A stretch of DNA of 64,000 nt from Hymenobacter negativus (GCF_017571495.1 NZ_JAGETZ010000004.1:1-64000), one strand, 5' to 3'; shown: positions 1 to 8,277, counted from the stretch's first letter. Notes: generated by a model not told the origin, from the sequence alone. A program made the numbers and translations.

Positions 1-64
1 TCACCAGGCAGCTAATCAACCTGAGTTGCCTGGTGAAGATGCGTCGACTTCGCTCAGCAGGACG
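1..64. repeat. Partial copy of an interspersed palindromic repeat at the window edge
   Basis: Positions 1-10 and 27-36 form a perfect 10-bp inverted repeat. They are followed at 38-64 by a GATGC...TCGAC..CGCTCAGCA.GACG string, which matches in reverse the GTCATGCTGAGCGCAGTCGAAGCATC core repeated elsewhere in the window (13479, 13926, 42824). The element probably continues to the left of the window. Confidence 0.55.
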
Positions 65-80
65 ATTGGTGTCGGGCTAC

Positions 81-377
81 TTATGCGCCTTTTGATGCCA
101 GAATATCCACCATTTCGATGTGGGGAGGACTGGCCCACAAATCGGCGTGCGTGCCCAAGGCAGCCGCTACTTGCCCCGCGAGGTGGGCTTTGCGACCAGC
201 TTCGTCGGGGAAGGTGTCGAAAATACCGAAGGTCGATGGGCCCAGACGCAGGGCGTACCAGGTAGTCGTAGCGGGCTCGGCCTCTACAATGGGCAGGGCA
301 CCAGCCAGGAAATCGGCAACGGTTTGTTCGTGGCCGGGCTTCACTTCGAGGCGAACCAGCAAGGCAACTTTTACCAT
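81..377 (-). CDS. Antibiotic-biosynthesis-monooxygenase (ABM)-like small protein
   Basis: This 98-residue protein has the size and pattern of the ABM superfamily: a single dimeric ferredoxin-like alpha/beta barrel domain. It opens with a hydrophobic strand (VALLVRLEVKPGHE), followed by a helix with a conserved-looking ADFLAGALP segment, a TTTWYALRLG strand and an FGIFDTFPDE segment typical of these proteins. Family members include quinol monooxygenases and many enzymes of unknown substrate. It is the last of three minus-strand genes (TetR repressor, hydrolase, this one) that may be co-regulated. The 72-bp gap to the hydrolase gene shows no terminator. The substrate cannot be deduced. Confidence 0.75.
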   Translation of the reverse strand: MVKVALLVRLEVKPGHEQTVADFLAGALPIVEAEPATTTWYALRLGPSTFGIFDTFPDEAGRKAHLAGQVAAALGTHADLWASPPHIEMVDILASKGA

Positions 378-449
378 GAGAAAAGAAATTAGGGTTGAAA
401 TTCCTTTCTCAACAAACTACCGCCCGATTCGGCTATTTCGCACTGATAT

Positions 450-1379
450 TTAGCCCATGATAAAATTGATGGTGTTGGTAATCACGCCCAAATCGCGCAA
501 AATACGGTTGTGACCCAGGCCATTTGTGGGGTGCAGCACGGCATTAGGCCAGGCGGCAGCAATCTGTTGGCCTTCGGCAAAGGGAATGATTTCGTCGCCT
601 TTGTCGTGCACAATCAATACTTTTTCGGCACCGCTGGCGGGTCCCGCTACTGCGGCGGCAAACGAGTCGGCGGACCGGCCAGTGGTTTGCTGGATGTAAT
701 CAGCAAAGCGCTCAACCAATGCCGGAGGCAAGGATAAAAATTCGGCGAAGCGCCCGGCCACAGCCCGTGGGCTTACGGGCGCGCTTATCAGCACGAGGCG
801 CGGCAGGGCCGCACCCAAGGGCAGCCGCACCGGTAGGCCCGCCACCGAAGCCGCCCCGAAGGAATGGGCTACCATGGCCCGCACCTCGCCCAGCGTATCC
901 ACTACGGACTGCACAGCTCCACCGAAATCGATTAGCGTGGTTTGCCGCCCGCCCGACGCGCCGTGCGCGGGCCCATCCAGAGCCACCACGCGGTAGCCCG
1001 CCGCCAGCAGCGGCGGCACCCAAGCCCGCCAGAAGCTGGCCCGGTGCTCCCAGCCGTGCACCAGCAGCACAGCCGGCGCGGCTATTGCTCCCCATTCGTA
1101 TACGGCCACAGGACTGGTTTGGTAGTCAACGGTCCGACGGCGTGCAGTAGCCAGCGCGGGCGCTTCCCAATCCTTGGCAGGCAGGCGGCGCGGCGTGCAG
1201 AAAAGCTTCCAAGCCTGCCTAAATGCCAAGGTCGGGGCTACGGCCCAAAGGCCCTTCAGCTGCAAGCGCAGCCACCGCAAGCCGGCCGGCGGCGAGGGAT
1301 AGCGAATTTTCGGAGCAACAGCAATCGGTTCGGGACTAGCCATAAAAAACTCGTGGGCGGGCGAATAGATGTTGGTCAT
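450..1379 (-). CDS. Alpha/beta hydrolase
   Basis: A 309-residue alpha/beta-hydrolase-fold protein. The oxyanion-strand motif LLVHGWEHR lies at about residues 105-113, the nucleophile elbow MVAHSFGAAS places Ser173, and the late segments VHDKGDEIIPF and GLGHNRIL supply the likely acid and histidine. The elbow reads A-H-S-F-G, so the first glycine of the usual G-x-S-x-G is alanine. A second ATG at residue 13 (1343) is an alternative start. The N-terminal 90 residues are a poorly conserved extension. The gene lies downstream of the TetR gene on the same strand, so it is a plausible target. Substrate unknown. Confidence 0.8.
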   Translation of the reverse strand: MTNIYSPAHEFFMASPEPIAVAPKIRYPSPPAGLRWLRLQLKGLWAVAPTLAFRQAWKLFCTPRRLPAKDWEAPALATARRRTVDYQTSPVAVYEWGAIAAPAVLLVHGWEHRASFWRAWVPPLLAAGYRVVALDGPAHGASGGRQTTLIDFGGAVQSVVDTLGEVRAMVAHSFGAASVAGLPVRLPLGAALPRLVLISAPVSPRAVAGRFAEFLSLPPALVERFADYIQQTTGRSADSFAAAVAGPASGAEKVLIVHDKGDEIIPFAEGQQIAAAWPNAVLHPTNGLGHNRILRDLGVITNTINFIMG

Positions 1380-1414
1380 GTAACAGCGGGCGCTTTGGTT
1401 GCTGAAAAAACTTC

Positions 1415-1427
1415 TACTGATTTAGTA
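1415..1427. promoter_or_regulatory. Possible second, degenerate TetR site upstream of the hydrolase
   Basis: TACT and AGTA half-sites separated by five bases lie 36 bp upstream of the hydrolase start. They resemble the TACTAATTAGTA core of the strong palindrome at 2073-2092, but the spacing is one base longer and the flanks differ. This could be a weaker operator or chance. Confidence 0.25.
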
Positions 1428-1458
1428 AAGCCTTGACGTGGAATACTCCAGCTAGAAA

Positions 1459-2052
1459 TCAGGCAAACAGCTCCAGCCGCAGCTGGCCCACTATCACCTG
1501 AAAGGGTGTTTCATCGTGCACGCGGGCTACTTGCAGGGCTCCCGCCAGCGTGGTGAGCACCTGCGCAGCCTTCGCCGCAGGGCTGCCCACGAAGCGCAAC
1601 GAACCCGTGGCCCGGCCCACAGCCAGCACCTGGGCCAGCCACTCCGTTAGCTCGCGGTTGAAGGTGCGCAGCTCGGCTTGCATGGGTGCAGGCAGGGTCC
1701 GGAAATCAGCGGCTAGCGAGCCGAAAAGGCACACGCGGCGGTCGTGTCCGAGGTGGTTGTCATACACGGCCAGCAGGGCTTCGAACTGCTTCTGGGGCGG
1801 TAGGTCGGCCACGCGCGGCAGGTCGCGCCACTTGCGCAGGCGGCGCAGCTGGCGCGCCACTAGCGCAGTGCCCAGGTCGTCTTTGCTGGGAAAATGGTAG
1901 TGAATGGCTGCGGGCTTCACACCTAGCTCTTTGGCCAGGTGTTGGTAGCTGAAGGCATTAAAACCCCGCTCCAGCAACAGTACCTCCGCTAAGTCGAGGA
2001 TGCGTGTGCGAGTATCGGGGACGAAGGCGGCAATAGGCGTTGGCGTAGTCAT
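1459..2052 (-). CDS. TetR/AcrR-family transcriptional repressor
   Basis: A 197-residue protein with the canonical TetR N-terminal helix-turn-helix at about residues 14-60. It shows TRTRILDLAEVLLLERGF, then the recognition-helix region LGVKPAAIHYHFPSKDDL. The rest is an all-helical ligand-binding and dimerisation domain. The family represses its own promoter and neighbouring genes until a small molecule binds. A 20-bp perfect palindrome 21 bp upstream of the start overlaps the likely promoter, as expected for autoregulation. The hydrolase and ABM genes follow on the same strand. The inducer is unknown. Confidence 0.9.
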   Translation of the reverse strand: MTTPTPIAAFVPDTRTRILDLAEVLLLERGFNAFSYQHLAKELGVKPAAIHYHFPSKDDLGTALVARQLRRLRKWRDLPRVADLPPQKQFEALLAVYDNHLGHDRRVCLFGSLAADFRTLPAPMQAELRTFNRELTEWLAQVLAVGRATGSLRFVGSPAAKAAQVLTTLAGALQVARVHDETPFQVIVGQLRLELFA

Positions 2053-2059
2053 TGGGCCA

Positions 2060-2067
2060 CAAATATA
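2060..2067 (-). promoter_or_regulatory. Promoter -7 box of the TetR gene
   Basis: Read on the minus strand this is TATATTTG, a perfect match to the Bacteroidota TAnnTTTG element, 8 bp upstream of the TetR ATG. No good TTG box lies at the usual spacing, where the operator sits instead. Confidence 0.5.
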
Positions 2068-2072
2068 CAGCT

Positions 2073-2092
2073 TACTTACTAATTAGTAAGTA
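2073..2092. promoter_or_regulatory. TetR operator, 20-bp perfect palindrome
   Basis: TACTTACTAATTAGTAAGTA is identical to its reverse complement. It lies just upstream of the -7 box at 2060-2067, where bound repressor would block RNA polymerase. Confidence 0.75.
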
Positions 2093-2107
2093 GTTTTTAT
2101 GTGATAC

Positions 2108-2145
2108 AAAAAATGCCCTTCTCACAAGTGAGAAGGGCATTTTTT
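2108..2145. terminator. Bidirectional intrinsic terminator
   Basis: An 18-bp perfect stem with a two-base AA loop, built on the half TGCCCTTCTCAC and flanked by A6 on the left and T6 on the right. It separates the TetR promoter from the nuclease-like gene upstream. Confidence 0.8.
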
Positions 2146-2415
2146 ACGAGTCTATCCTATCTGACAACTACTGCTTCAAAGGGCCTTCGTTGCCTCTCGC
2201 GTTTCGATGGGTGCGTTTAGCGGTACTTGACCAACGCCTTATGTAAATACGTCATTGGTACAAGCCGTCCAACTGACATTATCCGACCCGATATCAATAT
2301 ACCAAAGTCGTATAACCGAATGCGCAGGGCAACAGTAGCAAACATCCCGAAATGATAGATATCACCTTATCAATCAGAGCGTCATAATACCACGGTCGTC
2401 CCGGGCTTTCCCGGC
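2146..2415. other. Intergenic stretch without recognised gene
   Basis: These 270 bases between the terminator and the end of the nuclease-like gene are more A/T-rich than the neighbours. No credible reading frame, tRNA or strong hairpin was seen. It may be decayed DNA. Confidence 0.4.
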
Positions 2416-3141
2416 TCAGCTTTCTGTGTCGCTGCTTCCCAGCCCCAGCGCATTCACGGCGGCCTGAACAGCTTCGGCGCGGTAAGCGGGCGCGGTGGCG
2501 GGCGCTTTGAGCAGGCGCAGTAGGCGCTGGTATTTCTGGCGGCCCTCGGCCAGCATTTGCTCGCTCACGTCGATGGTAAAGACGCCGAATGGCTCTATTT
2601 TTTGCACCCCTACTAATAGGAAGCGGTCAGCTTGCAGGGCATCGGTGTAAAAGGCAGCCTGACGGTCATAGTCGTAGGCCGAGCATTGCCAGAGGAAATG
2701 GTCGGCGTCGCGGGCGTTGGTGGTTTTGAAGTCGATGATGGTGAAGGGCTCGTCGGGCTGGTTCACCACCAAGTCAGCGCGCAGCTTGCACAGCGTGTCG
2801 GTTTCGGGCTCGGTAAACAGGGCACTTACTTCGGACGTGCCTTGGTCGAGCAGCGTATTTAGTTGGGTATTCATCTTCACGCCATCCACCAGCCACCACA
2901 CCAATGTGTCGTTGAGGCCGGGCTGGCCGGGCACGTAATCGGCCGGTTCCAGCAGGGCCGTGTGAAAGGCGGTGCCGAAGCTCAGAGCGCCTTCATTGGA
3001 ACTGGTTTGGGGGCGCGGGGCGCGGCCGTCAAGGGCATCGCGCAGGCGTGATAGGTCAGAATTGGCAATAGCGGGTAGGGCGCGGTAGGTGTCGTAGTCG
3101 AGGCGCAGCAGGTCGGGGCGGCGGGTAGGCGAAGTAGGCAT
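2416..3141 (-). CDS. PD-(D/E)XK nuclease-like protein (exonuclease VIII-like)
   Basis: A 241-residue protein resembling the PDDEXK-like domain of putative exodeoxyribonuclease VIII. The N-terminal part has LDYDTYRALPAIANSDLSRLR and GTAFHTALLEP, as in that family. The catalytic strand region reads LRADLVVNQPDEPFTIIDFKTT, giving Asp, then Asp-x-Lys, and is followed by a QAAFY helix. Such domains are usually phage or recombination exonucleases. Here the gene stands alone with no recombinase or phage gene nearby. The ATG at 3141 is preferred over the longer frame, which would need a TTG start. Confidence 0.7.
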   Translation of the reverse strand: MPTSPTRRPDLLRLDYDTYRALPAIANSDLSRLRDALDGRAPRPQTSSNEGALSFGTAFHTALLEPADYVPGQPGLNDTLVWWLVDGVKMNTQLNTLLDQGTSEVSALFTEPETDTLCKLRADLVVNQPDEPFTIIDFKTTNARDADHFLWQCSAYDYDRQAAFYTDALQADRFLLVGVQKIEPFGVFTIDVSEQMLAEGRQKYQRLLRLLKAPATAPAYRAEAVQAAVNALGLGSSDTES

Positions 3142-3252
3142 AATGCCTTTAACAGCAAAACCACTCAATTAGTGACGGCCATAACGCACATGCCCGGCCC
3201 GATTGCTGTTTTGTAGCAACCAGGCCGGGCCCAACCCTTCGTTATCAATCGA

Positions 3253-4584
3253 TTATTTATTCATAAAATACAGCGTAAGCTTCAGGCGGTTCTCCGAGCG
3301 CCTGGGGCCGCCCAGCACCACGCGCTCCGGTGCGGTGGGCGTGGCCGACGCCAGCAGCAAGCCATTGTTGTCGAGGGTACGGTTGGCTACCGCCTGGCAA
3401 TATTCGGTCACCGACAGACTGTAGCGACCCGTTTCCAGGCCAGTAAGGGCCGACGTACCGCTCTGAAACGGCACACTGACCACCGTGCCCGTTGTGCTAC
3501 TGCCTAATGCCAGCCCCTGCTGATTGCCCCGGCCGCTGAGGTACACCGCCAAGTTGGTGGGCGGGCCTAGGTAGCGGGTGCTGCTGCCCGGCACCACCTC
3601 CGCCGTGAGGTAGGCCTGCACGATGGTTAGCGTTGAACCAAAGGTCCGCAGGTCGGTCAGATAAGGGATTTCCACCTTGGTTTGCAGGCCCAGTACCCCA
3701 TCGATATAGGCTTCCTGTGCAGTTTGAGCCACATCAAGGGATTGCAGCGGCGTGGTGAGGGGTGTGAGCAACGTGCCCGTGCGGTCGGCCGTTACCTGGT
3801 AAAAGTGCTTGGTGCCAGCGGCCAGCGTGAACTCCTGCGCGATGGCCGAGAGCGGGGCGGCAGGGTCGTGGGTGTAGAGATGCAAAGCGCCTCCTTCGGC
3901 ACTGACCTGGGTGCGCAGCAGAGCGGCATCGTCATTGGCTCCCGGTGTTAGCACTAGGCCGGCTAGCAGGTAGTTTACCTCGGCTTCGGTGGTGAGACGG
4001 CCGGCCTGACCTCCGCTCAGCAGTTCCCGGCCTAGGGCATCGGCCAAGCGCAGGCGCAGGGTGCGCAGGCTGGGTCGGGCGTAGATGGGCCGCGCGCTGG
4101 TACCTTGGTTGAGCACCGTCGCATCGTAGCTCAGTTGATTGAATGCATAGTAGGTCTTGGCATCTTCGAACTGGTCGCGCAGGCGATGCACTTCTACCGT
4201 TTGCTGGCGAGTGGTGTCGCCATAGCGGTAGGCATCGGGCTTGAGTTCCAGCACCAGCGAATCGAACACTTCGGTGCTACCAGGCGCGTAGGCTGCCGCT
4301 AGGCCCACCCGGAAGTAGCTGCGCGCCGTGATGGTGCCCAGGCGTGGGTCGTGGTAGCGGCCCACCAGCAAGTCGTCGCTGGCAGACGTGGCCACCGAAT
4401 CGTGCCACACCGTAGCCAGTCGCACCGTAAGCGTGTCTACGTAGTAGCCGCTTCCGCTCGGGCTTACCTGCGGCACATCGATGGTGATGTTGCCGGCCGG
4501 GTCGCAGGCCGTAACAGCAGCAACCAATAGGCTCACTTTCAGCCATTGGGCCAGGCGAGCACCCCATGCAGGCTTAGTCCACAT
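3253..4584 (-). CDS. DUF4270-like lipoprotein
   Basis: A 443-residue probable lipoprotein. A short hydrophobic N-terminal segment ends in a lipobox (VTAC) about 27 residues after the chosen start. The mature protein matches what I recall of DUF4270: an early YYVDTLTVRLATVWHDSVATS strand pair, LVGRYHDPRLGTITARSYF, and FDSLVLEL. Function is unknown; in Bacteroidota these are cell-surface proteins. The ATG at 4584 overlaps the end of the upstream Kelch gene by 11 bp, implying translational coupling. The C-terminus (RLKLTLYFMNK) is a beta-rich end without an obvious T9SS tail. Confidence 0.75.
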   Translation of the reverse strand: MWTKPAWGARLAQWLKVSLLVAAVTACDPAGNITIDVPQVSPSGSGYYVDTLTVRLATVWHDSVATSASDDLLVGRYHDPRLGTITARSYFRVGLAAAYAPGSTEVFDSLVLELKPDAYRYGDTTRQQTVEVHRLRDQFEDAKTYYAFNQLSYDATVLNQGTSARPIYARPSLRTLRLRLADALGRELLSGGQAGRLTTEAEVNYLLAGLVLTPGANDDAALLRTQVSAEGGALHLYTHDPAAPLSAIAQEFTLAAGTKHFYQVTADRTGTLLTPLTTPLQSLDVAQTAQEAYIDGVLGLQTKVEIPYLTDLRTFGSTLTIVQAYLTAEVVPGSSTRYLGPPTNLAVYLSGRGNQQGLALGSSTTGTVVSVPFQSGTSALTGLETGRYSLSVTEYCQAVANRTLDNNGLLLASATPTAPERVVLGGPRRSENRLKLTLYFMNK

Positions 4585-5578
4585 CGGCGTTGGGCTCCAG
4601 TATCCAAAGGTCGTCGTAGCGTGTGCTGCCGTTGGCACCCAGGCCGATATAGCCATAGTCGCCCAACCCAAATGCTACCGCCGAAGTGCGTGAGGAGCCG
4701 CCAAAGTCGGTTTTCTGGTACCAGTTGTCGTCGGTGGGGCTGTAGGCCCAGCAGTTGGTTAGTTGCGAGTCCTTGCTACCCAAAGCCACAAACCCCGTAT
4801 TGCCAATGCTGAACGCTACGCCATAGGCGCGAGGCACAGCGCTGAAGTTGTAGTTGTCGCCAGCCACGTTATCATCGTTGAGAATGAGGGGGCGGTGCTC
4901 GGCCCAAGTTTCGGTGCTGGGGTTGTAGCTCCAGTTATCGGTCTGGTAGGTGCCATTATCAAGCCCAGTGCAGATGTAGCCTTCATTGTTCACAACAAAG
5001 GCACTGGCTCCCAACCGCTTATTGCCGCCAAAACTAGGCTTCTGGGTCCAGGCATCGGCCAGCGGGTCGTACTGCCAGAAGTCTTTCTTGTAGTTGCCAT
5101 CATAGCCGGTGCCCACGTAGCCCTTGTCGTTGATGGCGAAGGCCACGGCTCCGTAGCGGGCACTACCTGCAAAGTCGGCTTTCTGGGCCCAGGTATTGGT
5201 GCTGGGGTCATATTCCCAGAAGTCTTTTAGCCGGTTCAGGCCATCGTAGCCAGTGCCCACGTAGCCTTTGCCATTAGCCGCGAAGGCCACGGCCTGGTAG
5301 CGGCCCACACCGGGGAAGTCGGCTATTTGCCGCCAGGTATTGGTAGCCGGCGTGTATTCCCAAAAGTCCTTGTACTTGTCGGAGCCGTCGGTACCCAAGC
5401 CCACGTAGCCCTTGCCATTGATTACGAAACTCACCGCTGCACTCCGGGCCAGGCCTTCAAACTGCGAACGGCTTTCCCAGGCCCCAACAACGTAATCGAC
5501 ATCGGTTGACTCTTTGGTGCAACTACCCAAAACAGTCATAATAAGCAGCAGCACTGCCAGCAAGCGTGTTTTCTTCAT
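4574..5578 (-). CDS. Kelch-repeat beta-propeller lipoprotein
   Basis: A 334-residue lipoprotein: signal MKKTRLLAVLLLIMTVLGSC with the lipid-attachment Cys at residue 20. About six Kelch-type units of 48-52 residues follow, each with a GKGYVGLG/GTGYDG strand and a KDFWEYDPSTNTW strand. This predicts a six-bladed propeller exposed on the cell surface or in the periplasm. It is first in a two-gene unit with the overlapping DUF4270-like lipoprotein, a pairing known in Bacteroidota. The ligand is unknown. The 220 bp upstream (5579-5798) hold no other gene. Confidence 0.88.
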   Translation of the reverse strand: MKKTRLLAVLLLIMTVLGSCTKESTDVDYVVGAWESRSQFEGLARSAAVSFVINGKGYVGLGTDGSDKYKDFWEYTPATNTWRQIADFPGVGRYQAVAFAANGKGYVGTGYDGLNRLKDFWEYDPSTNTWAQKADFAGSARYGAVAFAINDKGYVGTGYDGNYKKDFWQYDPLADAWTQKPSFGGNKRLGASAFVVNNEGYICTGLDNGTYQTDNWSYNPSTETWAEHRPLILNDDNVAGDNYNFSAVPRAYGVAFSIGNTGFVALGSKDSQLTNCWAYSPTDDNWYQKTDFGGSSRTSAVAFGLGDYGYIGLGANGSTRYDDLWILEPNADVD

Positions 5579-5798
5579 ATAGAAAGTGAATGTGTGAAAT
5601 GTGCCTAGAAGAGGTCGCTGGCCCGAACTCTGGTTGCAACCCTGCCCTAACGTCCTCCCCTATTTCGTCCCAAACCACGCTTTTAGCCATCCCAATCGGC
5701 AACTAACATCGACCAATCCGAGGCATTCGCAGCCAGTTTGCGGCTTTCGGCGTACGTTCTGGCAACGGCCTTTTGCTTTCACCCGTCCCTCCCCCATC

Positions 5799-6215
5799 AT
5801 GTGGATTCCCTACGCTCTGCTCTCGGCTTTCTTCGCAGCCCTCACAGCGCTTTTTGCCAAAATCGGCATCAAAGGCGTCGACTCCGATTTGGCCACGGCC
5901 ATTCGTACCGTTGTTATCCTGCTACTAGCCTGGGGCATTGCCATCGCACGTGGTGCCACGGCGGGCCTGCCGGCGCTCTCGCAACGCACCTGGATTTTCC
6001 TGGTCCTATCGGGCCTGGCCACGGGCGCTTCGTGGCTGTGCTATTTCCGTGCTCTCAAGTTGGGCCCCGTGAGCCGGGTGGCACCGGTTGATAAGCTCAG
6101 CGTAGCCCTGTCGCTGTTGCTGGCCGTCGTGTTTCTGGACGAAACCATTTCGGCACGCGGCGCGCTAGGCGCAGGGCTGATTCTGGCCGGCACCGTGGTA
6201 CTGGTCTGGGCATAA
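5799..6215 (+). CDS. EamA/DMT-family small permease
   Basis: A 138-residue membrane protein equal to one EamA domain (about five hydrophobic segments). It begins MWIPYALLSAFFAALTALFA, a classic EamA first helix, and ends with a GALGAGLILAGTVVLVW helix. Single-domain members presumably act as dimers. The open frame extends upstream to 5601, but the added 66 residues are not membrane-like and the ATG at 5799 matches the family N-terminus. Substrate unknown. Confidence 0.8.
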   Translation: MWIPYALLSAFFAALTALFAKIGIKGVDSDLATAIRTVVILLLAWGIAIARGATAGLPALSQRTWIFLVLSGLATGASWLCYFRALKLGPVSRVAPVDKLSVALSLLLAVVFLDETISARGALGAGLILAGTVVLVWA

Positions 6216-6252
6216 AAAAAGCAGGGCCGACACGCTAGGTACCGCCCCTGCT
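6214..6252 (-). terminator. Terminator of argH
   Basis: On the minus strand an AGCAGGG...CCCTGCT stem is followed by seven T. It lies 68 bp beyond the argH stop and overlaps the stop codon of the convergent EamA gene. Confidence 0.6.
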
Positions 6253-6319
6253 CTTTCAGGAAACTGCTTTAGAAATCTGTCAGCCTGCGCGGAATGCCCA
6301 GAACGATAAAGACAGACCG

Positions 6320-7630
6320 CTACTTTGCCAGCTTAAACAACGCGCTTTGGCTTTTCCAGCGCGCCACTTTAGCCCCAATTTCGGCTAGTCCCAGGTTGTG
6401 AATACTGCCCAAATGCGTGGTCTGAAACTCGCGGTGCGGCACATAGCTACCGTCTTCCACCGCCCGGCCCACCTGCTGGTACGCATCCCGGAACGGCACC
6501 CCGGCAATAATCAGCTGGTTGATATTTTCGACTGAGAAAATAGGGTCATATTTCACCTGCTCAATTACGCCGGGCTTAATTTTAATTTCGGGCAGCGCAA
6601 ACAGTAGCATATCCAGCAAATCGGCGAACTGCATCATTGGTCCGAATAACAGTTCCTTCAGCAGTTGGAAGTCGCGGTGGTAGCCGCTGGGCAGGTTGCT
6701 GGTGGCCAGTATAATGTCATTGGGCAGCGCCTGAAGGCGGTTGGCATGGCCGCGCACCAGCTCAAATACATCGGGATTTTTCTTGTGCGGCATGATGCTG
6801 GAGCCCGTCGTAAACTCCTTCGGCAGGTTTACAAAGCCTAAATCCTGGCTGTTGTACATCACCAAATCATACGCCAGCTTGCCCAGCGTACCAGCCGCGC
6901 CCGCAATGGCAAAAGCCAGGTTTTTTTCGGTTTTGCCGCGCAGCATCTGTGCGCCGACGCTACTCACCGCCACGCTGCCGAAATGCATTTCCCGCGTTGT
7001 CATCTCCCGGTCAATCGGGAAGCTGCTGCCAAAGCCCGCACCGGAGCCTAGCGGGTTCTGGTCGGCCACCGTATGCGCGGCCTCAAATAGCGCCAAATCC
7101 AGCAGCAAATGCTCGGCATAGGCCGAAAACCACAGCCCGAAACTACTCGGCATAGCCGCCTGAAAGTGCGTGTAGCCCGGCAATAAGTCGTTTTTGTGCG
7201 CCTCGGCCTTTTGCAGCATCACCTCAGCCAGGGCTAGCATCTGGGCAGCCGTCCGCTCAGTATAGTCTTTAATGAACAGCTGAATGGCCGTCAAAACCTG
7301 GTCGTTGCGCGAGCGCGCCGTGTGGATTTTCTTGCCCGCGTCGCCAAATTTCTCCGTCAGGTAATACTCAATCTTGGAGTGCACGTCTTCAAACTCCTCG
7401 CCAATGGTAAAAGTACCAGCCTCAATCTCAGCCGCCAATTCGCGTAGTCCCTGCTGAAGCTGCTGGTTTTCATCTGCGCTGAGCAAGCCGACCTTGGCCA
7501 GCATGTTGGCCTGCGCCTTGGAAGCCTGCACGTCGAACTTGGCTAAGTAGAGGTCTAGCTCCCGGTCGTGCCCCACGGTGAACTGCTCAATTTTTTTATC
7601 AACGGCAATGCCTTTTTCCCAGATTTTCAT
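6320..7630 (-). CDS. argH: Argininosuccinate lyase
   Basis: Cleaves argininosuccinate to arginine and fumarate, the last step of arginine synthesis. The 436-residue protein carries the fumarase/aspartase superfamily signature GSSIMPHKKNPD, which holds the mobile active-site loop. Also present are HSKIEYYL, the TARSRNDQV motif and the NPLGSGAGFGSSFPIDR segment typical of ArgH. The start MKIWEKGIAVDKKIEQFT matches Bacteroidota ArgH; the longer frame to 7681 is not family-like. A TACCTTTG box ends 5 bp before this ATG, so the message may be leaderless. It is separated from the rest of the arg cluster by a VOC gene and a repeat. Confidence 0.96.
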   Translation of the reverse strand: MKIWEKGIAVDKKIEQFTVGHDRELDLYLAKFDVQASKAQANMLAKVGLLSADENQQLQQGLRELAAEIEAGTFTIGEEFEDVHSKIEYYLTEKFGDAGKKIHTARSRNDQVLTAIQLFIKDYTERTAAQMLALAEVMLQKAEAHKNDLLPGYTHFQAAMPSSFGLWFSAYAEHLLLDLALFEAAHTVADQNPLGSGAGFGSSFPIDREMTTREMHFGSVAVSSVGAQMLRGKTEKNLAFAIAGAAGTLGKLAYDLVMYNSQDLGFVNLPKEFTTGSSIMPHKKNPDVFELVRGHANRLQALPNDIILATSNLPSGYHRDFQLLKELLFGPMMQFADLLDMLLFALPEIKIKPGVIEQVKYDPIFSVENINQLIIAGVPFRDAYQQVGRAVEDGSYVPHREFQTTHLGSIHNLGLAEIGAKVARWKSQSALFKLAK

Positions 7631-7635
7631 ACTGG

Positions 7636-7643
7636 CAAAGGTA
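7636..7643 (-). promoter_or_regulatory. argH promoter -7 box
   Basis: Minus-strand TACCTTTG matches TAnnTTTG. Only five bases separate it from the argH ATG, leaving almost no 5' leader. No TTG was found at the usual upstream spacing. Confidence 0.5.
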
Positions 7644-7767
7644 GCGCCACCACCAGTAGTTGCATGCCGCCTAACTAGCACAGCACCCTGTTAAGCCAGC
7701 AAAAACTTGGCGCAAATGCCCCCGCAAGTTGCCGTAATTTTCCAGCACGCCAGCTGTGGTAAAACAC

Positions 7768-7775
7768 TATTTTTG
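7768..7775 (+). promoter_or_regulatory. -7 box of the VOC gene
   Basis: TATTTTTG matches TAnnTTTG, 24 bp upstream of the ATG at 7800. The matching upstream element is weak. Confidence 0.4.
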
Positions 7776-7799
7776 GGGAACCTTATCACTGGAAAAAAG

Positions 7800-8264
7800 A
7801 TGCAGAAAATTACCACCTTCCTCACCTTCAACGACCAGGCCGAAACCGCCATTAAGCTCTACACGGACCTTTTCAAGGATTCTGCCATTCTCGGCACCAC
7901 CTATTACGCTGAGGGCTCGCACATGCCTGGCGGCACCGTGATGACGGTTGAATTTGAATTAGCCGGCCAGCGGTATGTAGCCATGAATGGCGGCCCGCAT
8001 TTCACCTTCACCGATGGGATTTCGCTCGCCGTGGGCTGCGAAAACCAGGCTGAAATCGACTACCTCTGGGAAAACCTCACCGCCAACGGCGGAAAGCCCG
8101 GCCAATGCGGCTGGCTGAAAGACCCGTTCGGTTTATCATGGCAAATTACTCCGTCTAACCTCGGCAAACTCCTGAGCAGCCCTGACCCAGAGCAAGCCAA
8201 ACGCAGAATAGGAGCCCTCATGCAGATGAATAAAATTGATATTTCCGCGCTGGAGAATGCTTAA
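7800..8264 (+). CDS. VOC-superfamily (PhnB-like) protein
   Basis: A 154-residue protein of the PhnB / '3-demethylubiquinone-9 3-methyltransferase' VOC group. It shows ITTFLTFNDQAETAIKLYTDLF at the N-terminus, then GTVMTVEFELAGQRYVAMNGGP, and a C-terminal CGWLKDPFGLSWQITP strand set. Two beta-alpha-beta-beta-beta units form the fold. The methyltransferase name is historical and most members have no proven reaction. It lies between argH and the argE'/argB pair on the opposite strand with no evident link to arginine synthesis. The ATG at 7800 fits the family start and lies downstream of a promoter box. Confidence 0.85.
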   Translation: MQKITTFLTFNDQAETAIKLYTDLFKDSAILGTTYYAEGSHMPGGTVMTVEFELAGQRYVAMNGGPHFTFTDGISLAVGCENQAEIDYLWENLTANGGKPGQCGWLKDPFGLSWQITPSNLGKLLSSPDPEQAKRRIGALMQMNKIDISALENA

Positions 8265-8277
8265 TTAGGGAAGCCGA

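Noticed and set aside
2416-3141. Prophage remnant considered around the exonuclease-VIII-like gene
   Set aside because: No integrase, structural or att-like sequence was seen nearby; only the single nuclease-like gene is present.
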